From: an uncultured Verrucomicrobiota bacterium
GTDB lineage: Bacteria; Verrucomicrobiota; Kiritimatiellia; SS1-B-03-39; UBA6053
DNA length: 48,231 nucleotides
NCBI GenBank assembly: GCA_937127435.1
Contig: CAKZLZ010000047.1
Location: forward strand, 1-48,231
Reading direction: 5' to 3'
The translations under genes and the position numbers were made by a program. Below the pieces are notes generated by a model. That model was given only the letters and a program-made list of their open reading frames with translations. It searched no databases and was not told the DNA's origin. Shown here piece by piece: positions 41,501 through 48,231 of the stretch. Position 1 is the first letter of the stretch. Every line of letters begins with the position of its first letter.

Positions 41501-43777
41501 GCGCGCTTCCACCAGGGAAAGGCGGCGGGTTTCAAACGCGTTGTAAACTTCTTCGCGTTTTTCCCCGAGCTTGAGCACGTACTCATCGTAGTCCGAAAAT
41601 TTGCCTTCCAGCTCTTCGAGTTGAATCATTACCCGGCCCAATGACTGCTCACATTTTTCGGGTGAGTCGCAGACGTCCAGATAATTGATCACCGCCTGGT
41701 TCAACAATTTCATTTGAGAAGCAAACTCGGCTTCGCCTTCCTGTACCGCCATTTTTTTGATGCGGTTCTGCAAAGCGGCGCGGACCTGATTGAGCGTGCT
41801 GAACAATGCGGAGATCCCGTCGATAATTTGGGTGCGGTGGGTGGCGTCGTCGATACTGAGATTGCTGACAATCTCGATGAGCATTTCCAATTCGCCGGAG
41901 ATGCCTTCCACCTCTTCGCGCATGTCTTCCCCATCTCGAACGGTTTTCAGATCGGGGATGCGGGGTTCCAGTTTTGATATTCGTTTCTCGTAGGGGGCGA
42001 GGGCTTTATCGCCTAATAAAAAATCCACGCAGCGGCGGGCCTGCTGTTCGGTATGTTCTTTGACCGTTTCTTCCAAAGCCTCCACCGCTTCCATATCCAT
42101 GTAACGGACATCTTTCAGGGTGATGACTTTTCCCCGCAAGGCGCGCAAAGCACCCAAAGCTTGGACAAAGCCCTGAATTTCATCCTGACGTTGCAGACGG
42201 ATTTGGTTCAGCAGTTCTTTGGTTTCCGCATCGGTTTCTTTCAGTTGAGTTTCAGCGGCGTTCCGGAGCTGAACCACTTTTTCATATTCGGCAATTGCGG
42301 AAGAGGCGGCGTTGCGGATTTCATCCAGCGGTTCGCCGAGGTTAAAAGCTTCCGCTTCTCGGATCCAGAAATAGCTGTCCAGCAAGTCGGTGGATTGGCG
42401 GACAATGTCGACATACAAATTGGCGTAAGAATCTTCACGGTTCAGCAAACCCATCAGGGTGCCGCATCCGGCCATGCAGCGGACCACATCGCGGTTGCCG
42501 ATTTTGAACAGCATGCTGTCCGCGGATTCTCCATCCCCCTGAACCGACTCGGCGTAGGGTGTTTGCCAAATTTGCACAATGTGGGATTTGGTGGGTTCTT
42601 CCTGGGCCTTGAAGTACATCAGGCGCCCGGTGCTGAAGAGACAAAATCCGCTACACTCAATCGGGGTTTCGACTTTTTGGGTAATGATGTTGTAGGACAA
42701 CAATACGTAGGTCCCGCTTTCCCGGTTGTAGAACACGTACATGGAGTCTTCCCCGTTGGGGGAGGAGATCCGGCGTTCGAACATCATGTTTTTTAATCCG
42801 GAATCGAACTCTTTGAATTCTCCGGTCTGTAGATAATACCCGTTCGAGAAAATGATACCGTGGTCTTCAGGCAGGAGCACACAGGCACCGGCAATCGCAT
42901 CCATGCGCCGGGCCTGACGGACTTTTTCACTGTACACCAAATAGCGGGGTGTCTCTTCCCGGTAAGGGAGGATGCGCATGAGAATTAAGTTTCCGACGGA
43001 GGCAAAAGCAAAGGAGGCATCGTCCAGGGTCTGATCCGGATCGTCGACCGGTTCGGCGTAAATGCCTTCGCCCACTTCGGTGTTGTCGTCGATTTTTACC
43101 GTGAGGTCTCCGCCGGTGGTTTCCACGAAGATCCGATCTTCAAAAGAGATGTGGGGAAAGGCACCGTTGCGATGCATATCGCGGGTGGCGTTGACCCATT
43201 CAAATTCGTGTTGAGGCGGATATTTATATTCGTGGTCGCTGCGGTTATCGATGTAGGTCATCGACCCGTCGTCCTGCATCAGCCACTTAAAGGTTTTGAT
43301 ATTATCAACTTCTTTGCCAACCCGGAAGATCATGTACAAATGCGGTCCGATCTCCGCAAACTTTGCAAAGCGGGTGTCGCGGTAGAAGGTGTACAGTTCC
43401 TTAAAGTCCCGGAGGAATCGGTCATCCAATACGGAAGGCAGCGGAATCTCGGTGAGTCCATTGTCATCCAAAGTGAAGACGGCGAACACGTCCTTCGGAT
43501 CCATCTCCGTTTTGAGACCCAACTGAACATTGTAGCCAAAGAGAAAACGCTCTCCCAGAGCCACCATATCGCGGGGCACACAGTTGTTGGCGGTGAGCAC
43601 CCGCTCGGTGCCGACCAGTTTGGGTTCCACTCCGCCGAAGACCTTTTGGCGTTCGGTGTTGAGTTGATTGATCCGCTCACGCAAACCCCCGCCGTGTTCG
43701 TGTAGACGGCGACGAATAATTTCGTACGCACCGCCGGAGAGTTCTGTTGGGTCACTGGTCATTGGTTCATTGGGCAT
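38543..43777 (-). CDS. Giant DUF3686-AAA+ ATPase
   Basis: A 1744-aa soluble protein. Residues about 20-470 match the DUF3686 type seen in proteins annotated as DNA repair ATPases (VLTANNCVPRDMVALGERFL; FGYNVQLGL). About 480-830 is a long coiled region (AIAEYEKVVQLRNAAETQLK). Then follows a helical middle part and an AAA+ core: Walker A LISPPGYGKTTLMEY near 1262-1276, Walker B VMLYLDDIQH near 1325-1335, and sensor Asn in VVMAGNPYTES near 1376. The tail is helical, with PVMTEFTPGTLEQMGQWL. There is no membrane helix. The DNA-repair name is historical; the neighbours (flotillin, OB-fold, PspA-like) point to membrane work. M6 at 43762 is an alternative start. Confidence 0.9.
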   Translation of the reverse strand: MPNEPMTSDPTELSGGAYEIIRRRLHEHGGGLRERINQLNTERQKVFGGVEPKLVGTERVLTANNCVPRDMVALGERFLFGYNVQLGLKTEMDPKDVFAVFTLDDNGLTEIPLPSVLDDRFLRDFKELYTFYRDTRFAKFAEIGPHLYMIFRVGKEVDNIKTFKWLMQDDGSMTYIDNRSDHEYKYPPQHEFEWVNATRDMHRNGAFPHISFEDRIFVETTGGDLTVKIDDNTEVGEGIYAEPVDDPDQTLDDASFAFASVGNLILMRILPYREETPRYLVYSEKVRQARRMDAIAGACVLLPEDHGIIFSNGYYLQTGEFKEFDSGLKNMMFERRISSPNGEDSMYVFYNRESGTYVLLSYNIITQKVETPIECSGFCLFSTGRLMYFKAQEEPTKSHIVQIWQTPYAESVQGDGESADSMLFKIGNRDVVRCMAGCGTLMGLLNREDSYANLYVDIVRQSTDLLDSYFWIREAEAFNLGEPLDEIRNAASSAIAEYEKVVQLRNAAETQLKETDAETKELLNQIRLQRQDEIQGFVQALGALRALRGKVITLKDVRYMDMEAVEALEETVKEHTEQQARRCVDFLLGDKALAPYEKRISKLEPRIPDLKTVRDGEDMREEVEGISGELEMLIEIVSNLSIDDATHRTQIIDGISALFSTLNQVRAALQNRIKKMAVQEGEAEFASQMKLLNQAVINYLDVCDSPEKCEQSLGRVMIQLEELEGKFSDYDEYVLKLGEKREEVYNAFETRRLSLVEARNKRADTLQRSAERILGSVKNRVDSMKTVEDINGYFASDMMIEKLRGIIDQLTEMDDPVKAGDIETQLKSAREDAVRQLHDRSELFVDGENVIQFGRHNFSVNTQELDLTIVPRGDEMMLHLTGTAFFESITDPAFLATRPVWSQELISENDEVARIEYLAYSYFKSLADAEIPEDLSTALREFMAPRYAEGYQKGVHDEDAVKIITALLEMRDQLGTLRTPASVRALAVVFWEDFRRTEEADVMIARLKGVGASNQVFHQSRRQADAITDLAEKLKVFAEQNASFDPRAAENAATYLFDVVANGIQAPISAEGGKLSTNFLNQLQKLGSRKNFDAACESLRGNAEARFGLVREWLQGYLENVKSESTSTVLDEVAAWLSSGLYDAGNVSELSEYAKLEGLRSSHARIEDGVMNLQYSEFMWRLERFATETVPRFEAFERMKKEFVEQSRKGMRLDEFKPRVLTSFVRNKLIDRVYLPIVGDNLAKQIGVVGKNTRTDRSGMLMLISPPGYGKTTLMEYIANRLGVVFMKINGPAIGHLVTSLDPAEAPNAAAREELKKLGLALEMGDNVMLYLDDIQHCNPEFLQKFISLCDAQRKIEGVYKGISKTYDLRGKKVSVVMAGNPYTESGEKFRIPDMLANRADTYNLGDILGDNGADFELSFLENALTSNPSLNRLASGARKDVHAIIRASENGQTEGVELEGRYTQEEVTEMLSVMSKMITVRNVLLKVNEEYIRSAGQADEYRTEPAFKMQGSYRNMARLSEKVEAVMNERELQTLIVSDYENEAQTLTTGAEANLLKFKELIGIQTDTEKERWNEIKKGFSRNQVMKGVGGDDRVGQAVAQLSVMGDGLKDIRQVLKEGVGSKSTAPVMTEFTPGTLEQMGQWLQKPKVQKGPVEAGLSQETLDRLAGMLENIKPAQVATPPVQRNTGLTPALAKMLEQQFERLQECIQGMPREPEQILDRLERAKSVYNDLMNQVGYGGGHE

Positions 43778-43804
43778 GGGGCATTCTTCACGGGTTATGA
43801 AACG

Positions 43805-43855
43805 GGATAGAGGTCGGACGGGTCAGACCTTGTCGGACAGGTCTGACCTCTATCC
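43805..43855. repeat. Nested inverted repeats between flotillin and AAA+ genes
   Basis: GGATAGAGGTC (43805-43815) is complementary to GACCTCTATCC (43845-43855). Inside, GGTCAGACCT (43821-43830) pairs perfectly with AGGTCTGACC (43839-43848). The two pairings share four bases, so they exclude each other, as in an attenuator or dispersed-repeat relic. They occupy the 87-base gap between the flotillin stop and the AAA+ start. Confidence 0.85.
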
Positions 43856-43864
43856 TCAGGGCTT

Positions 43865-45847
43865 TCACTTTTTCATGAGGTCCGTGACCTGCTTGGCACC
43901 GATTCCCAACTGTTTGGAAACTTCACTCAGGCGACCGAGTGTTTCAAGGGTATCGTTGTCGTCTGCTTGCGCCGTCATCTTGGTGAGCAGGGCAGAGACG
44001 GTGATATTCTTGAGATCTTCACTGCTCATACCGAAGCGGCCGGCGAAGGTGCGCAGCTGATTGGTGAAGGCTTCCGGGTCGCCGGAGAACAAGGTGTTGG
44101 CAACGTCGGTGGCCAGCGCGCTATTGTTCATGAAGCTGTCCAGAGCTTTACCTTTACTTACAGAATTCACGATCTTGTCGAAGAAGTCGCTGTCGCCACC
44201 CACGATGTCGATGTTGGCGGACTTGAGGGCTTCCCCGATGAGGGAGGCCTGTTCCTTGGCGATGTCACGCTGCACATCGACGGAGGCCAATTGCAGTTCC
44301 AGATCTTTGTTGAGCTGCAGTTTGAATTCTTCGTGTTCGCGTCCCACGCCGTCGAACAGTTTCATGGCTTCGGCTTTCTTCTCGATGCCGTCTGCTTCTG
44401 CAAAGGCTTTTTCGCCGATCACAGTGGCTTCGGCCCGACCGAATTTCTCGGTGGCTTCGGCTTTGGCTTCGAGTACGCGGGCTTCACCCATTCCGATAAC
44501 CGCTTCTTCCTGCGCTTTGGCATCGGCCAGGATCTTGCGGGCATCCGCTTCACGTTCGCTGGCGTCGCGTTCGGCCTGGGCTTTGATGACCCGTTCTTCG
44601 GCAAGGTGTTTGGAGGAGTCGCGTTGCGCTTCCGCTTTTAACACGTCTTTGATCTTCTGGGCCCGGCCTTCTTCTTCGGCGTGGGTTTCGGCCACTTGGC
44701 GGGCACGGTCTGCGGTCGCAAATTCTTTGGTGTCTTTGATTTTTTCTTCTTCTTCGACCACCGTGCGTTCAACCGACACCCGTTCGCGGATGACTTCCTG
44801 AATGTTTTTCTTTTCGACTTCGACCGCTTTCTCTTTGTCGATGTCTTTCAAGGTTACCAGGCGTTCACGTTCGACCCGTTCCAGTCCACGGTCTCTTTCC
44901 ACCCGTTCAATCTCCACGGCTTCGGTACGCTCTTTGTTTTTCAGGGCGACGATGATTTGGCGCTCGCGGTTTTCTTCGGCCACCGCGACTTCTTCCGCGG
45001 TTTTGATACGGACCCGTTCGGAGCGCAGACGTTCTTCTTCCTGTACCACTTTGGATTGTGCTTCTTCACGGGCGGTGATTTCGGCAATTTCACGCAATTG
45101 CTTTTGTTCCGCATCGGCCTGTTGCCGTTCGAGTTCGAGAATCGCTTCCCGCGCTTCCACGTCCTGCTTCTTGATGGTCTTTTCTTCGTTACGGCTGATG
45201 TCGTTTGAAAGAATATTCTGGGCGGCGGTCAATTCGGTAATCTTCTTGATACCTTCCGCATCCAGAATGTTTTTGGGATCCAGAGCTGAGAGGGAAGTTT
45301 GTTCCAGGTAGTCGATGGCCGCATCGTCGAGGATGTAGCCGTTCAAGTCGGTGCCAATCACTTTCAGAATTTCTTCTTTGAACAATTCCCGGTTGGTGTA
45401 GAGGTCGACAAAGTCGAATTGTTTCCCCACGGTTTTTAAACCTTCAGAGAACTTCGCATCGAAAAATTCAATCAGGCCCTGCGGATCCGATCCGCGTTTG
45501 CAACCCAAAGATTGCGCAACCTTCAATACGTCCTGCGGGGTTTTGTTGACCCGCACGAAGAAGGCCACTTTTACGTCCGCCCGGAGATTGTCCCGACAGA
45601 TGAGACCTTCACCTACGGTGCCGGTACGGTCGATTTCGACCCGTTTGACTGAAATATCCATCAGCTCGCGGCGATGAAAGATGGGGAAGACCAGCATGCC
45701 GACAAAACTGACTTTGGTGCCGCCCATTCCGTTCCGGATGATGGCGGTGCCTTGTTCCACTTTTTTATAACAGGTGGCGAACATAAAGAGTACGCCTGCG
45801 CCGATGGCGACGATACTAATAAAAATAACCCAGATAATTCCTTCCAT
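43865..45847 (-). CDS. YqiK-like long flotillin
   Basis: A 660-aa SPFH-family membrane scaffold. One N-terminal helix (about residues 4-26) is followed by the SPFH domain (about 30-205: KVEQGTAIIRNGMGGTKVSF; GLICRDNLRADVKVAFFVRV). Then comes a very long Glu/Ala/Lys/Arg-rich coiled coil (about 210-520). The C-terminal domain (about 530-660) is helical. E. coli YqiK is about 550 aa, so this protein is longer. It lies three bases after the OB-fold protein gene; YqiJ-YqiK is a known gene pair in other bacteria. It should oligomerise into membrane microdomains and link to the AAA+ ATPase, which is inference from the operon. Confidence 0.93.
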   Translation of the reverse strand: MEGIIWVIFISIVAIGAGVLFMFATCYKKVEQGTAIIRNGMGGTKVSFVGMLVFPIFHRRELMDISVKRVEIDRTGTVGEGLICRDNLRADVKVAFFVRVNKTPQDVLKVAQSLGCKRGSDPQGLIEFFDAKFSEGLKTVGKQFDFVDLYTNRELFKEEILKVIGTDLNGYILDDAAIDYLEQTSLSALDPKNILDAEGIKKITELTAAQNILSNDISRNEEKTIKKQDVEAREAILELERQQADAEQKQLREIAEITAREEAQSKVVQEEERLRSERVRIKTAEEVAVAEENRERQIIVALKNKERTEAVEIERVERDRGLERVERERLVTLKDIDKEKAVEVEKKNIQEVIRERVSVERTVVEEEEKIKDTKEFATADRARQVAETHAEEEGRAQKIKDVLKAEAQRDSSKHLAEERVIKAQAERDASEREADARKILADAKAQEEAVIGMGEARVLEAKAEATEKFGRAEATVIGEKAFAEADGIEKKAEAMKLFDGVGREHEEFKLQLNKDLELQLASVDVQRDIAKEQASLIGEALKSANIDIVGGDSDFFDKIVNSVSKGKALDSFMNNSALATDVANTLFSGDPEAFTNQLRTFAGRFGMSSEDLKNITVSALLTKMTAQADDNDTLETLGRLSEVSKQLGIGAKQVTDLMKK

Positions 45848-45850
45848 GAC

Positions 45851-46489
45851 TTAGATCTCCAATTTGGTAATGATGTAAATATCGGTTGCTTGTTCGTGTT
45901 GTAAAATGACGGCTTCGGTTCCGCGGGGGAGTTCTTCTCCGCCGCCGGTCCGGACGTTTAAAGTGATTTCGGGACCGTCCAACCGAATTTGCCCCTGTCC
46001 AAATTTGGCATCGGCTTTCGAAGAGGTGACGATCACGGTTTTCCCCACCAAATTCATTTTGTCCGACATTTGTTCCCGCATGGATCTGAAAATGGGGATT
46101 AAGGGTTTGGTGGCAAATTTGGTGATATGGGCGCTGATAAACAGATTGCCCGCAAAGATCGCCAAGCCCATCCATCCGTCTTCATTTTGGTGGATATACC
46201 AGTTGGCGTACATACTGATGGCCCAGAAACACAGTGCGAAAACACTCATCAGAATGGAGATGGGGACGTATTTGGCGTTAAAATATTCCAGGATGAAGTC
46301 GCCCTTGTCGAATCCGCCGCCTTCACCATCGATATCGAGTTCAAAATCCAATTCCGAATCGAGGGAAATCATGTCCATGGCGCCGATGATGACGATGACC
46401 CAGTGCAGGAGGACCATGAGCAAAAGCAAAGTTGCGGGTAAATTGACGACGTTAAAGCTGGCTTCGAATAGTTCTTTCATTTCACTCAT
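45851..46489 (-). CDS. YqiJ-like membrane protein with OB-fold
   Basis: A protein of about 212 aa. Three hydrophobic helices appear (about residues 18-40, 75-97 and 108-125), with an acidic loop (DSELDFELDIDGEGGG). The C-terminal OB-fold (about 140-212: LVGKTVIVTSSKADAKFGQG; EAVILQHEQATDIYIITKL) resembles the YqiJ/NfeD type. Two starts are possible: 46489 overlaps the PspA-like stop by four bases (ATGA), while ATG 46480 sits nine bases after GGAGGA, an ideal spacing. It is three bases upstream of the flotillin gene. Confidence 0.88.
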   Translation of the reverse strand: MSEMKELFEASFNVVNLPATLLLLMVLLHWVIVIIGAMDMISLDSELDFELDIDGEGGGFDKGDFILEYFNAKYVPISILMSVFALCFWAISMYANWYIHQNEDGWMGLAIFAGNLFISAHITKFATKPLIPIFRSMREQMSDKMNLVGKTVIVTSSKADAKFGQGQIRLDGPEITLNVRTGGGEELPRGTEAVILQHEQATDIYIITKLEI

Positions 46490-47052
46490 TCCTCCGGTGT
46501 AGACCTGGAGATTTTTTGTTGCAAGCTTTTCAGTTCTTCATCGATCTGTGGATCGTGCAGTTTCTGCTCCGGGGAGTGGGAGAGCGCATTTTTATTTGTT
46601 TTATGATCTGATTCGCAGTAAATTTCGGCAGCCCGTACATCCATCATTTTGGAACGGGCTAAATTGAGTTGTGAATGAATTTCCACCAGTGATTCCTGGA
46701 GTTCATGATAGGTTTCCCGACGACTTTCCAGCACCGGCATCAGGTTATTTACCCGTTTGGCGGCTTTGAGTTTTGCATGAATTGCCCGCCGGGCCGCGGT
46801 TTCATCTCCGGCGCGCAAAGCGTCTTCCGCCCGGGTGGATTGTTCCTCAACGCTGGTCTGCAGATCCAGAATGTTCTTTTCCATTCGCTTGTAGGTCACC
46901 ACAAAATTGGCCAAAGTGTTTTTCACTTTCACCGCCCCGGTTTCCAGTTCACGGATTTTCGCTTCAATCTCCGTTTCCGGGGTGTCGGATTCGTTCAACC
47001 ACTGGGAAAGGTTGGCTTTTGCCATTTTTCGAATGTTTTCCAGGATAGGCAT
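46486..47052 (-). CDS. PspA/IM30-family (ESCRT-III-like) protein
   Basis: A 188-aa all-helical protein. The N-terminus MPILENIRKMAKANLSQWLN is the amphipathic start typical of PspA/Vipp1. ETEIEAKIRELETGAVKVKN and long coiled helices follow (AIHAKLKAAKRVNNLMPVLE). E. coli PspA is 222 aa, so it is somewhat short at the C-terminus. PspA and Vipp1 bind stressed inner membrane and polymerise like ESCRT-III. ATG 47052 is chosen because it matches the family start and lies two bases after the previous stop. It overlaps the YqiJ-like gene. Confidence 0.85.
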   Translation of the reverse strand: MPILENIRKMAKANLSQWLNESDTPETEIEAKIRELETGAVKVKNTLANFVVTYKRMEKNILDLQTSVEEQSTRAEDALRAGDETAARRAIHAKLKAAKRVNNLMPVLESRRETYHELQESLVEIHSQLNLARSKMMDVRAAEIYCESDHKTNKNALSHSPEQKLHDPQIDEELKSLQQKISRSTPEE

Positions 47053-47054
47053 GG

Positions 47055-47525
47055 TTACTTGGTTTCCGATTCCGGGGCAAAGGCGCCCATTTCGCATCCC
47101 AGCACAAATTGTTCGGCCACCCGTTTTAAGTCTTCCCATTCGGCGCGGATGTCGCGGGCCTCTTTTTTATCGATTCCGCTGTCGTTGGCCATGGCCTGGG
47201 CAACCATATCCAGCATATCGGAAAATTCCTTCAGGATCCGCTGGGTCATTTTCAGGACTTCCATTTCCTCTTCCTGCATGTCCGGCGCCACGTTTTCCAC
47301 ATAGAAAGCATTCATCTGTTCGCAGAGCCAAATGATAGGGGCGTGATTTCCGGTGACCTGACAGAGGTTTAACAGACGGTCCAAAGGATTGTCCGCGCCG
47401 CTAAGGTCATCGCCTTTGGCTTCACACCATTTGTAGATGAGGGAAGGGGAAAGGTTCATGTCCGCCGCCACCGATTTGACACCGGCACCGGAAAGGGTTT
47501 TCTTAATTACTTCGTGTGAGTCCAT
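47055..47525 (-). CDS. CII-like helix-turn-helix protein
   Basis: A 156-aa protein. The N-terminus (MDSHEVIKKTLSGAGVKSVA then ADMNLSPSLIYKWCEA) is a helix-turn-helix like that of phage-regulatory-CII-family proteins. The C-terminal two thirds is helical, with MQEEEMEVLKMTQRILKEFS and KKEARDIRAEWEDLKRVAEQ, and may bind a partner. It is the first gene of the PspA-YqiJ-flotillin-AAA+ run, two bases before pspA, so it is most likely its regulator. An in-frame ATG at 47570 would add 15 residues; I prefer 47525, with modest confidence. No phage genes are near. Confidence 0.8.
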   Translation of the reverse strand: MDSHEVIKKTLSGAGVKSVAADMNLSPSLIYKWCEAKGDDLSGADNPLDRLLNLCQVTGNHAPIIWLCEQMNAFYVENVAPDMQEEEMEVLKMTQRILKEFSDMLDMVAQAMANDSGIDKKEARDIRAEWEDLKRVAEQFVLGCEMGAFAPESETK

Positions 47526-47578
47526 ATAATTCTTTTTTCTAACAATTGCAGTATCTCCTATAGACCTCATTTTCAGCC

Positions 47579-47584
47579 ATTATA
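47579..47584 (-). promoter_or_regulatory. Candidate -10 box of the CII/PspA operon
   Basis: On the minus strand a perfect TATAAT lies 53 bases before the ATG at 47525. A good -35 box at 17 bases is not present (CCATTC), which suggests activation by a regulator. I see no TGGC-N-TTGC sigma-54 site in the gap. Confidence 0.4.
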
Positions 47585-47699
47585 AAAGTCTGAAAAAGTT
47601 AGAATGGGGTATAAAAACTGAATTTTCGGGGGCTCAGGTATTGATCACTATCCTAAGCCTATCCTACACCTACTCCAGGCAGAAATCGGAGTGAATCGA

Positions 47700-48231
47700 T
47701 CAAACGGACGCAACCGCATCCCTGCCGAACTGGCTGTGGTACAGGTTGTGGTAAAATCCCCGCGCGTCCATCAGCTCCCGGTGGGTTCCCTGTTCCCGGA
47801 TGCGTCCGTTATCCATGACCAGAATACAGTCGGCATTTTTGATGGTGCTCAGCCTGTGGGCGATGACAAAGCAGGTCCGGCCCTCCATCAACTTGAGCAT
47901 ACCTTCCTGTATCTGGATTTCTGTCCGGGTATCCACACTGGAGGTCGCTTCGTCCAGAATCAGGATGGAAGGGGAAGACAAAATGGCCCGGGCGATGGCA
48001 ATCAATTGTTTTTGTCCCTGACTCAGATTGGAGCCGTTCTCGGAAACTTTCGTGTCGTAGCCCCGGGGCATGCGGTGGATAAACTGATGGGCATTGGCCC
48101 GTTTGGCGGCTTCAATAATTTCGTCATCGGTCGCATTCAGGCGTCCGTAGCGGATATTCTCTTTCACCGTATCCGAGAAAAGAAAGGTCTCCTGCAACAC
48201 GATGCCGATACTTTGCCGCAGATCCTGTTTG
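47700..48231 (-). CDS. ABC exporter ATPase domain (C-terminal part, cut by window end)
   Basis: The C-terminal 177 residues of an ABC-type exporter, continuing beyond the window. Visible are the Q-loop segment LRQSIGIVLQETFLFSDTV, the signature LSQGQKQLIAIARAIL, Walker B ILILDEATSSVD, and the switch histidine in VIAHRLSTIKNADC. IVLQETFLFSDTVKENIRYG is typical of MsbA/MdlB-like multidrug or lipid exporters with fused membrane domains, which would lie outside the window. Substrate unknown. It is on the same strand as the CII-like gene, which starts 175 bases downstream of its stop. Confidence 0.93.
   Translation of the reverse strand, partial: KQDLRQSIGIVLQETFLFSDTVKENIRYGRLNATDDEIIEAAKRANAHQFIHRMPRGYDTKVSENGSNLSQGQKQLIAIARAILSSPSILILDEATSSVDTRTEIQIQEGMLKLMEGRTCFVIAHRLSTIKNADCILVMDNGRIREQGTHRELMDARGFYHNLYHSQFGRDAVASV

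Noticed and set aside
44061..44801. Plus-strand frame of 246 codons opposite the flotillin coiled coil
   Set aside because: Very Ser/Ala/Arg-rich, exactly what the antisense of a Glu/Ala-rich coiled coil gives; no family features.
47055..47525. Prophage remnant, suggested by the CII-like protein
   Set aside because: No integrase, terminase, capsid or attachment repeats were seen, and the gene is embedded in a PspA/flotillin operon.

Overview
The window looks like chromosomal DNA of a free-living or marine heterotroph of the PVC superphylum, most likely Verrucomicrobiota (Opitutia/Puniceicoccales-like). This is inference from content: five PEP-CTERM surface proteins, several large carbohydrate-active proteins (GH106-like, DUF2961/GH172, an 815-aa glycosidase-like protein), GTP-type PEP carboxykinase, paired flotillin/NfeD genes and abundant GC-rich hairpin-forming intergenic repeats. 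No rRNA, tRNA, CRISPR array, transposase or prophage module was seen.

Layout. 1-7545: a heptamer repeat, an 815-aa glycosidase-like gene, a DUF1439 protein, a CPA1-type cation/proton antiporter, then an overlapping trio DinB-like / NRDE (TANGO2-like) / DedA-ATP-grasp fusion. 7549-17753: mostly central metabolism (SDR, pckG, moaA, orphan ureD, deoC, NqrM-like Cys-rich protein, DUF5684 membrane protein, pyk, MTH1-like Nudix, glycerate kinase), interrupted by duplicated extragenic repeats. 17781-18103: a 96-bp tandem repeat between convergent genes. 18104-23685: a tight minus-strand operon, long NfeD -> short NfeD -> bactofilin-like DUF8173 membrane protein -> FloA -> TM/coiled protein -> TlyA. 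23811-34079: an accessory, surface-oriented region with a DUF2961 enzyme, five intact PEP-CTERM proteins plus a decayed sixth, an AraC regulator, a secreted putative polysaccharide-active protein and a small folM-folB operon. 34174-37203: a giant GH106-like cytosolic enzyme. 37279-37953: a VapBC-type toxin-antitoxin pair.

The most interesting part is 37950-47525 on the minus strand. In transcription order it reads: CII-like helix-turn-helix protein, PspA/IM30-family protein, YqiJ-like membrane/OB-fold protein, long YqiK-like flotillin, 1744-aa DUF3686-AAA+ ATPase, small helical protein. The first three genes are nearly contiguous with the flotillin, and I read the whole as one membrane-surveillance or membrane-remodelling system: ESCRT-III-like coat protein, flotillin scaffold, OB-fold membrane partner and a very large dedicated AAA+ motor. 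A second, unrelated flotillin/NfeD operon lies in the same window. The window ends inside an ABC exporter gene on the minus strand.

Several intergenic spaces carry structured DNA that the genes do not explain: the 96-bp array, a 50-bp element shared by two loci 20 kb apart, four mini-hairpins with the same TTTA/TAAA loop behind the AAA+ gene, nested inverted repeats between the flotillin and AAA+ genes, and a triple 8-mer over the vapB start codon.
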